The position numbers and the translations under genes were made by a program. Shown in pieces: positions 1-6,700 of a stretch of 12,274 nt of DNA (its first letter is position 1; every line of letters begins with the position of its first letter). The notes under the pieces are model-generated. The model was not told the DNA's origin, searched no databases, and was given only the letters and a program-made list of their open reading frames with translations. Source of the stretch: DATLYB01 sp964502525 (GTDB taxonomy: Bacteria; Bacteroidota; Bacteroidia; Chitinophagales; CAIOSU01). Location: NCBI GenBank assembly GCA_964502525.1, contig CAZCXH010000155.1, positions 1 through 12,274 of the forward strand, in the 5' to 3' direction.

Positions 1-423
1 CGTGAGAATTTAGTTCCCGCATGGTGGGAGTTAGTTCGTGTACTGAGGCTGATGGAAGCCAGAGGCGAGGTGCGCGGAGGGAGATTCGTGGAGGGAGTTT
101 ATGGGGAACAGTACGCGCTGCCTGAAGCAGTCAACCTGCTTCGAAGAGTTCGCAAAGAAAATAAAAGCGGCAAGCTTGTTTCCATCAGCGCAGCCGATCC
201 GCTTAACTTGACTGGTATTCTCACTCATGAGAAAAGGGTTCCATCCATCTACTCCAACAGAATACTTTACGAAGATGGAAAAGTGATTGGCATCAAGGAG
301 GGAAAGGATGTCAGACTTTTCACCGAAAACGATAAAAGCAACGAATGGCAGCTAAGAAATGCTTTAATACAAAGACGCGTTTCCCCTAAGCTGAGGGCAT
401 ATTTGGGAAAGGGTATTGTATGA
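1..423 (+). CDS. lhr: Lhr-type ATP-dependent DNA helicase, C-terminal end (5' truncated by window)
   Basis: The frame is open from base 1 and ends at TGA 421-423, so about 140 C-terminal codons of a gene starting upstream are visible. Recognisable Lhr C-terminal signatures are LMEARGEVRGGRFV followed by GEQYALPEAV, then SAADPLNLTGIL and a stretch RVPSIYSNRILYEDG. These match the conserved end of the long (about 1,400-1,600 residue) Lhr superfamily-2 helicases, which translocate 3'-5' on DNA and unwind DNA or RNA:DNA hybrids in repair. The helicase motor domains lie outside the window. An internal ATG at 52 sits inside the conserved block and is not the real start. The next gene starts 94 bp downstream, so co-transcription is possible but not shown. 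A shorter ligase-associated DEXH helicase is the alternative; the ADPLNL block favours the long Lhr form. Confidence 0.85.
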   Translation, partial: RENLVPAWWELVRVLRLMEARGEVRGGRFVEGVYGEQYALPEAVNLLRRVRKENKSGKLVSISAADPLNLTGILTHEKRVPSIYSNRILYEDGKVIGIKEGKDVRLFTENDKSNEWQLRNALIQRRVSPKLRAYLGKGIV

Positions 424-517
424 TAGGTTGTTAGACATTGGTCATTAGACAAGGATATCTCCCTGAATTGCCAAGGCAACACTGACAAGGGTTTCTGTTC
501 ATATGTTAAAAAATTGA

Positions 518-928
518 ATGAAAAGAAAAATGAAATACGCGACAAGAACCGGCATCAGCGGCATACATGGCACGGGAGTATTTTCCATTGAAAAAATTCC
601 TGCCAGAAGAAAGATCGGTTCAATGAGCGGCACCATTATCAAGGCGAAGGATGCCAACCGGAAAGCCAAACAAATGGAAGTGATACGCATGGTGGAACTG
701 GACCACGGCAGGGTGCTGGACGGATCGGTGAACGGCAACAATTTATGTTATATGAACCACTCCTGCGCTCCCAACACCTTTATACGCATACTGCGTGATC
801 ATGTGGAATTTTATGCGCTGCGCAACATTCAGCCGGGAGAAGAACTTACCTGTTCCTACGGGGAATCTTATCATGAAGGAAAGAGGCGCTGCACCTGCCA
901 AGCGGAAAAGTGCAAAAGATATATTTGA
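518..928 (+). CDS. Small SET-domain protein-lysine methyltransferase with post-SET cysteines
   Basis: A 136-residue protein that is nearly all SET domain. Visible motifs: HGTGVF at 17-22 (S-adenosylmethionine-binding GxG region), NHSCAPNT at 80-87 (the conserved NHS-C-xPN pseudoknot motif), GEELTCSYG at 107-115 with the catalytic-type Tyr114, and a post-SET tail C125-x-C127-x4-C132. SET enzymes transfer methyl groups from S-adenosylmethionine to lysine side chains of proteins. In eukaryotic enzymes such as DIM-5 the cysteine of NHSC and three post-SET cysteines bind one zinc and close the lysine channel; all four are present here (C83, C125, C127, C132). There is no extra DNA- or histone-binding domain, so the substrate is unknown. 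ATG 518 is used; ATG 530 (Met5) is an alternative. No clear Shine-Dalgarno or promoter is visible. The gene stands alone between lhr and a non-coding stretch. Confidence 0.85.
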   Translation: MKRKMKYATRTGISGIHGTGVFSIEKIPARRKIGSMSGTIIKAKDANRKAKQMEVIRMVELDHGRVLDGSVNGNNLCYMNHSCAPNTFIRILRDHVEFYALRNIQPGEELTCSYGESYHEGKRRCTCQAEKCKRYI

Positions 929-939
929 AATTTCGCTGT

Positions 940-957
940 GAAGCAACGGGCTGCTTC
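940..957 (+). terminator. Weak hairpin just after the SET gene, possible terminator
   Basis: GAAGCA (940-945) pairs with TGCTTC (952-957) over a 6-base loop, followed by a modestly T-rich run CCGGTTTTGTTCTT. It begins 11 bases after the SET stop codon. The stem is short and the T tract interrupted, so termination is only a possibility. Confidence 0.25.
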
Positions 958-1100
958 CGGTTTTGTTCTTATGCCGAAGCAAGTCAGGTTTTCGAAAATT
1001 GAACCGTAGAATGTTCGGTATTAAGGATGCATGCTTCAAACGCTAAACATATACTCCGCTTGGAGAGGATATGTAACATGGGAATCTCAAGAAAGATAAA

Positions 1101-1277
1101 GGACCTTAGTACCTTAGAGACTGTTTAAAATTAAAAATAGAACGCAGATGACGCAGAAAATAGGATGACCACAGATAAAACAATCAGCGATTATCTGCAT
1201 AATCCGCGTCATCAGCGTTCTATTATCATTCTGATATTATGATTTAATTTAAAATTAAACAGCCTCTTAGGACCTTT
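1101..1277 (+). repeat. GGACCTTA-type octamer tandem split by the MITE-like element
   Basis: GGACCTTA (1101-1108) and GTACCTTA (1109-1116) lie directly left of the element. After removing the element and one TTA copy (1117-1269), the next octamer GGACCTTT (1270-1277) continues in register. The pre-insertion sequence was therefore three tandem octamers, which supports the element borders and the 3-bp target duplication. Confidence 0.6.
1117..1266. mobile_element. MITE-like 150-bp inverted-repeat element, copy 1
   Basis: The left end GAGACTGTTTAAAATTA and the reverse complement of the right end GAGGCTGTTTAATTTTA are inverted repeats. An inner pair AATAGAACGCAGATGACGC (left, 1136-1154) and AATAGAACGCTGATGACGC (right, read on the minus strand) extends the palindrome, with about 24 extra bases in the right arm. 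The centre holds a perfect 7-bp stem, CAGATAA (1172-1178) and TTATCTG (1191-1197). TTA occurs immediately outside both ends (1114-1116 and 1267-1269), consistent with a 3-bp target duplication. There is no coding capacity, so any movement would need a transposase in trans; GAGRCTGTTT ends resemble those of IS5-group elements, which is an inference. A second copy starts at 12186. Confidence 0.7.
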
Positions 1278-1328
1278 ACTGTTGTGCGGTCTTTGAATTT
1301 GATATGCACCCAGGAAAAAGGAGGCAAG

Positions 1329-1358
1329 TTTGAATTCAAAATGGTATTATTATCTTTA
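1329..1358 (+). promoter_or_regulatory. Candidate Bacteroidota promoter for the secreted hydrolase
   Basis: TTTG at 1329-1332 is followed after 18 bp by TATCTTTA at 1351-1358, close to the TTTG / TAnnTTTG promoter of Bacteroidota but lacking the last G. Transcription would begin near 1363-1366, giving a leader of about 30 bases before ATG 1397. Confidence 0.35.
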
Positions 1359-1396
1359 AGCGGCTTAACCGTGTTTCCTTAAAATCAAAAATCTTT

Positions 1397-2968
1397 ATGC
1401 GCTTCATGACCCGTTTGATGCTTGCTGCATGCGTTGCAAGTATCTGTGATAACGCCTTCAGCCAAACCTGTGCGGACTGCCGCTACATCTCACCGGTGTT
1501 CGACTCGGTGACCGTGACAACAGTGAAGTTCGGGCAGGGACCCCGCTTCAACGGCAACATGCAGGAGTTATATATGGATATTTATGAACCTTATGGCGAC
1601 ACTGCCGGCAACCGCCCGGTGGCGGTATTCGCTTTTGGCGGAGCGTTCATCACGGGGAGCCGGGACGACTGGTATGTGGTATTAGCCTGCGAGGAGATCG
1701 CTAAATCAGGCTACGTGGTGGCTTCCATTGATTACAGGATATATGATGACCTCACGGGGATGATAGCGGATATCTTCCTCCTGAGGCATCAGAGGATATT
1801 CTTCCGGCCGATGCAGGATATGCGCGCTGCCGTGCAATACCTGAAAGCAGACTTTGCGGAACTGGGAAATAATTACCGCATTGATACGAGCAGGATACTT
1901 ATCGGTGGCGCTTCATCTGGCGCGATGACATCGCTGATGACCGCCTATTGCGACAAGGAAAGCGAAATGGCGCAGATGATGGCAGGCTCGCTCACCGCGC
2001 TTGACGACCTCGGAGGCTTTTACAGCACCTCCGGATTTTATCCAAACTATAGCTGGAAAGCGATTGCCACGTTCAATGTTTCGGGTTCTTTAATTAAAGC
2101 CGATTGGATAGAGCCGGGTGACATTCCCATCATATTAGCCCACGGTGATGCCGACCAGGTTGTGCCATACAAGGACGGATCATTTGTCGTTGACAGCTTT
2201 TTCGACATGCAGGGCAGCTATATTATTGACTCTGTCGCGCGGACGAAAGGCGTTTGCAGCTACCTCTACACGATGAAAGGACAGGACCATCCGAACGAGG
2301 GCATGGGGATGGAATATCTAAAAAGCGTGGTATATCGAATGATGCTGCGCATGCACGCTGTTATCAACGGGCGCTCCTTCTGCTGCGATCTGGGACTGAA
2401 GGTAAACCCCGCTGACACGGTCTATTATGAAGAGAATGGAGACCCCGTTTGCCTGGCTGCCTGCACGCTAAATGGCAGCGGGAACGCGCAGGTGAAATGG
2501 TGCGGGATGAGCTGTCTTTCCGGGGAGAACACATCGCAAGTCATCACCATTGAGCCGGATACGAACCTGAAATATGTGGGCTGCATGGCTTATGAAGGGC
2601 AATGCGAGGCGGTGTCGCTCAACATGGTAAAGATGGGGACTCCTGTAGCATGCGATACATCAGCAGGGTGTGCAACATCATCAGCCCTGGCGTTGCAGCA
2701 GCGCGAGCCGTTCGTGCGGTTGTATCCCCATCCGGAGGTGGAATCTTTCACAGTGCATGCCGAGTTCCAGCAGCCGCTTAACGGTTGCGTTACCATCGTA
2801 ATATTTGATATTGCCGGGAAAAAAGTTTTTTCGAGAGATGTTTTTGCAGACAGCCGTCTTAATGAGGTGATTGATGCCCGGAAATTGTCACCGGGAAGTT
2901 ATCTTCTTGGCATTTCAACCGCTGAATTCAGGCTGCATCAGAAATTGCTGATTGCCGGCAACAAGTAA
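1397..2968 (+). CDS. Secreted alpha/beta hydrolase (carboxylesterase-like) with T9SS C-terminal sorting domain
   Basis: 523 residues. Residues 1-23 form a signal peptide (basic start, hydrophobic LMLAACVAS, likely cut after AFSQ). Residues about 40-320 are an alpha/beta-hydrolase fold: YMDIYEP and VAVFAFGGAF (76-84, oxyanion-hole region with FGGA replacing the usual HGGG), nucleophile motif GASSG (171-175, Ser173), acid candidate in HGDADQVVP (Asp253) and His298 in GQDHPNEG. This suggests ester hydrolysis outside the cell; the substrate cannot be told. Residues about 325-425 are cysteine-containing with no recognised domain. Residues about 438-523 resemble a type-A T9SS sorting domain (LYPHPEVESF, VTIVIFDIAGKKVF, LSPGSYLLGIS), with YPHP where YPNP is usual. 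ATG 1397 is used; ATG 1406 also fits the signal peptide. The DUF4199 gene starts 17 bp after the stop, so the two may be co-transcribed. Confidence 0.85.
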   Translation: MRFMTRLMLAACVASICDNAFSQTCADCRYISPVFDSVTVTTVKFGQGPRFNGNMQELYMDIYEPYGDTAGNRPVAVFAFGGAFITGSRDDWYVVLACEEIAKSGYVVASIDYRIYDDLTGMIADIFLLRHQRIFFRPMQDMRAAVQYLKADFAELGNNYRIDTSRILIGGASSGAMTSLMTAYCDKESEMAQMMAGSLTALDDLGGFYSTSGFYPNYSWKAIATFNVSGSLIKADWIEPGDIPIILAHGDADQVVPYKDGSFVVDSFFDMQGSYIIDSVARTKGVCSYLYTMKGQDHPNEGMGMEYLKSVVYRMMLRMHAVINGRSFCCDLGLKVNPADTVYYEENGDPVCLAACTLNGSGNAQVKWCGMSCLSGENTSQVITIEPDTNLKYVGCMAYEGQCEAVSLNMVKMGTPVACDTSAGCATSSALALQQREPFVRLYPHPEVESFTVHAEFQQPLNGCVTIVIFDIAGKKVFSRDVFADSRLNEVIDARKLSPGSYLLGISTAEFRLHQKLLIAGNK

Positions 2969-2985
2969 TCCTAAAAAACCAACCT

Positions 2986-3489
2986 ATGAAACCGTATCTG
3001 AAATATGGATTAATCACCTGCTGCATCCTCATCATCTGGACGATGATTCAATATCTCACCGGGCTTGACCGCAGCGATGTTGGACAATATCTGAACTGGA
3101 TCAGCTACCCGATCATGATCGTGTTCATTGTGCTGACGCTGAACGAGGTGAAGAGCCAGAACGAAGGCTACCTGTCATTTGGAGATGGTTTTAAAAACGG
3201 ATTCCTGATGATGGTGGTGGTGGCGGCAATCATGAGCGTTTTTACCTTTATTTATTTCAGCTTCATCAATCCCGAATTTCTTGATTACGTCAGGGAAAAA
3301 GCCATTGAGGAAATGGAAAACAAAGACATGAGCGATGAAGAGATAGAACAGGCGATGGGCATTGCGGAAATATTCATGGGCAAGGGAGCGATGGCCGCAT
3401 TTGCGCTTTTCGGCAACATGGTTGTCGGAGCGATCTTATCGCTCATCATCGCTGCCATCATGAAAAAAGAGAAGCAGGTTATTCAATAA
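2986..3489 (+). CDS. DUF4199-family integral membrane protein
   Basis: 167 residues with four likely membrane helices at about 7-25, 38-54, 71-95 and 134-159. Conserved family features are seen: GYLSFGDGFKNGF (61-73) just before the third helix, then FTFIYFSFINPEF (86-98), followed by an acidic amphipathic stretch rich in E, K and D (100-125), and a fourth helix ending in a lysine tail. This arrangement matches DUF4199, a Bacteroidota-typical family of unknown function in the inner membrane. The length is normal for the family. It lies 17 bp downstream of the hydrolase with no terminator between, so it is probably the second gene of that transcript. A repeat element starts 8 bp after its stop and could end the transcript. 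No enzymatic residues are recognisable. Confidence 0.75.
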   Translation: MKPYLKYGLITCCILIIWTMIQYLTGLDRSDVGQYLNWISYPIMIVFIVLTLNEVKSQNEGYLSFGDGFKNGFLMMVVVAAIMSVFTFIYFSFINPEFLDYVREKAIEEMENKDMSDEEIEQAMGIAEIFMGKGAMAAFALFGNMVVGAILSLIIAAIMKKEKQVIQ

Positions 3490-3533
3490 CCTTAACTATA
3501 CTGTGCGCGGATAAAATCATACATTTTCTATTT

Positions 3534-3573
3534 CTGTTTACGGTTTATATGTTTACTGTTTACGGTTTATATG
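3534..3573 (+). repeat. Two direct copies of an 18-bp unit
   Basis: CTGTTTACGGTTTATATG occurs identically at 3534-3551 and 3556-3573, a 22-bp period. A partial third unit continues into the hairpin at 3575. The repeats explain the larger size of this copy of the palindromic element. Confidence 0.8.
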
Positions 3574-3574
3574 T

Positions 3575-3619
3575 TTTACGGTTTACAGTTGCACAGAACT
3601 CCAAACTGTAAACCGTAAA
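3575..3619. repeat. Perfect 16-bp inverted repeat (hairpin)
   Basis: TTTACGGTTTACAGTT (3575-3590) pairs with AACTGTAAACCGTAAA (3604-3619) across a 13-base spacer. No T tract follows, so a classic intrinsic terminator is not supported, though the hairpin could stabilise or end the upstream transcript. Confidence 0.7.
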
Positions 3620-3766
3620 CTGCAAACGGTCCAATGGCGCAATTTATCCCGTTCAAAGTTTAAAGTATAAATGTTTCCGGTTCTTTTCATATAATAATAA
3701 ACGGGTAAACAGTAAACATGGCTTGGACAATATTCTCAGCAGTACTTTTCATATTCACAATAATAA

Positions 3767-6700
3767 TTGCACAATTCGTTCAGTCTTTTTCTAAAAACAT
3801 TCCGGTTATTTTTCTACCTTTCTTGTCCCGTAAGAAAGGGTAATCCCGTGACGCCCGTCTTTCATAGGATACATTCAATAAATTCCCTGCTCATTTTGGC
3901 GGTGTGCCTGTCAACGGCAAATGCTTACGGACAGGCTTTTTGCTATAATGATGTTGCTCCCATTACAGACTTCAGTACAACATCCCGCAGCATCGTTGCC
4001 TCCGGAACGATAGGCAAGATTGCTGATTTGACTGTTTATGTTGTAATTGAGCATACCTGGATTTATGACCTTACCATAACACTGACAAGTCCCAATGGCA
4101 GGGCAGTAACGCTTTATGATCAATCTTGCGGCAGCCTTTCAACGCAATATCAAAATATCCAAACTTTTTTCGATGATGCCGGATCACCTATTGCCTGTCC
4201 GCTCACCGGGTTAGGTTTCACCATTCCGGTTGACTCGCTGTCAGCGTTTGACGGTCATAGCATGAACGGCACATGGACAATTTCCGTGTATGATAATGAA
4301 AGTGGTGATCAGGGTTACTTGTATGTCTGCTGTTTGATGGCAAAGTTGGATATTGAAGAGTTCTGCCCTCTCAGCGTTTTTCCGGAAACGGCAATTCCCG
4401 ATAATCAAACCATTTCCAGCCAGATTGCTGTTTCAAACACCTACGGGCAGATCACCGACCTTGATGTAAGGGTGGGGCTTACTCATTCATATATCGGTGA
4501 TTTGAAAATTTGGTTGCAAAGTCCTGCCGGAACAATTGATACTTTATTCAGCCGGAGTTGCCTTGGCGCTGATAATATCGAAACCTATTTTGATGATCAG
4601 GGTTCGCCACTCACGTGCACGCCTGGCCCCGTTAATGGCGTGCTGACCATCCCTAAATATCCGCTCAGTGTTTTTAATGGGGAAGACGTGATCGGCACCT
4701 GGACGCTTTTTGTGCAGGACAATGCCACCGCTGACATGGGCACACTCCACGAATGGTGCCTTGAACCCACCGTTGAAAGCGACTGCAGCGAGTACAGCAA
4801 AACGGGGCTTGTCCCCATCAGGGATTTGCAAACCATCTCCGACTCGATCATTGTTCCGGACACGTCAGGCGTCATCCTTGACCTCGATGTGCGCGTGGGC
4901 ATCACCCACACCTGGATTGGCGACCTCGATATATGGCTCGAAAGCCCTTCGGGAACGGTCATTAACCTTTATGTCGGCCAGTGCGGGTTAGACACGGTGC
5001 GCTATCAAAATATAGAAACTTATTTCAATGATGAAGGCTCGGCACTTTTCTGCCCGCCCACATCAGGAGTGCCCACCATTCCGTTTGAATCGCTTTCGGC
5101 ACTTGACGGTGAACCCTTTGAAGGCACGTGGAAGATTTACGTGCATGACTACGTATCCTTCGATAACGGCATCCTCAACGGCTGGTGCCTCATTCCCGCG
5201 CTGGGCGAATGTGTCAGCAGCGCGCAATGCGATGACGGCAACCCCTGCTCGGATGACATTTGTCAGAATAATAATGAATGCCGGAACAGTTGCCAACTCG
5301 GCATCAGCAGCGTGGTTTATACGGCAAACACTGTCGCAGGCTGCAATGACGGCACGGTGGATGCCGTCATCACTGCCGGCAGTTGCAGCGCCTGGACGGC
5401 ATACCTGATGTTTGCCAACGTCATCCGGAAAACATGGCCGCACACCGATGGCCCGTCAATATCGTGGGATGATATTCCAGCGAACAATTACCTCATGGTG
5501 GTGAACGAGCCGGGAGGCTGTGCCGACTCAACGAATATTGACATCGCTGCCGGTGCTCCATGCTCCATGCAGATCAAAAATGCCGCCTCCACCCCCACTA
5601 CCGTGGAAGGCTGCAATGACGGCTCCATCAATACCTTCATTGAAGCGCTCGTGTGCGAGGGGCAATGGACGGCAACCCTCCTTGACAGCCTCGACAACCT
5701 GGTGGACTTGTGGACATTCAACGGAACTTCTCCCATATTGTGGAACGACCTGCCATCGGGCAACTACAAGATCATTGCCAGCGACAACATTGGCGGCTGC
5801 GCGAAAGATACGGTCATAACGGTTTCCTCCGGCCCGCCCTGCCGCGTGCAGGTGCAGAACTTGCAAACCACCATCGTGGATTGCAGCAACAACTATATCA
5901 CTGCCGACATCTCCGCCCTCACCTGCGAAGGCAAATGGTGGGCTTATTTATATGTGAGCGATTACAGTTCTTTCTTCAGGACCAGGAATTATATGCAAAG
6001 CACGGATATTGCATGGACCGGCATTCCGCTGGGTGATTATCATCTTCTCGCAACGGACAATGCCGGCTGCAGCGATACGGTTGACATCACGCTGTCATGC
6101 TCCGATGGCGACCCCTGCACGAATGATCTTTGCACCGGATCGTGCACTCATGTCTTCAAATGCAATGACAACAATCCATGCACGGAAGACTTTTGCCAAG
6201 TGAATGGCGACTGTTCCAACATTCCCATCAACTGCGATGATGGAGACCCCTGCACTGTTGATGCCTGCGCAAACGGCAACTGCCAGCACACTGCGGTCAA
6301 CTGCGCTGACAACAACCCGTGCACGGTTGACCAGTGTTTGAGCGGCAACTGCGCGCACACGCCCACCGTTTGCAATGACAGCAATGCCTGCACCCAGGAC
6401 TTCTGCCAGAACGGCAACTGCGTGTTCCAGCCTACCTGCGCCCTGGATGACAATAACCTTTGCACTGACGACTATTGCGTGAGCCGCAACTGCCTGCACG
6501 TGCCCAAGGCGTGTAATGATAATTACTCATGCACCCAGGACGTGTGCATTGGCGGACAGTGCTTCTATCCCACGATCTGCGTTCTCAACGACACCATCCC
6601 ATGTACCAAAGACCAGTGCCTGAACGGCTCATGCGCCCACGTGGATACCTGCTCCGCTGACCAGTGCGCCAATAATCCGGGCATCTGCAGCGATGGCGAC

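Larger units (their letters stand above)
929..1396. other. Non-coding interval between SET and hydrolase genes
   Basis: This 468-bp stretch has no convincing reading frame. It holds the weak hairpin after the SET gene, an octamer tandem (1101-1116, resumed at 1270-1277), a 150-bp inverted-repeat element (1117-1266) and a candidate promoter for the hydrolase (1329-1358). Nothing else is recognised in 958-1100. Confidence 0.7.
3497..3669. repeat. Palindromic TATACT-ended repeat element, expanded copy
   Basis: The left end TATACTGTGCGCGGATAAAA and the right end (minus strand TATACTTTAAACTTTGAAC, then GGGATAAATTGCG) match the two ends of the 84-bp element at 10573-10656, in opposite orientation. 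Between the ends the interior is enlarged with tandem units of CTGTTTACGGTTTATATG and a 16-bp hairpin. It starts 8 bases after the DUF4199 stop. No coding capacity. Confidence 0.6.

Noticed and set aside
431..455. Near-repeat TTAGACATTGG / TCATTAGAC between lhr and the SET gene
   Set aside because: Too short and imperfect to separate from chance or common intergenic filler.
743..1039. Minus-strand open frame overlapping the SET gene
   Set aside because: It is antisense to the conserved SET motifs and shows no protein family features.
3534..3619. Possible short CRISPR or iteron origin from the repeated GTTTACGG motifs
   Set aside because: Only two exact units, embedded in an inverted-repeat element with another copy elsewhere; no cas or replication gene nearby.
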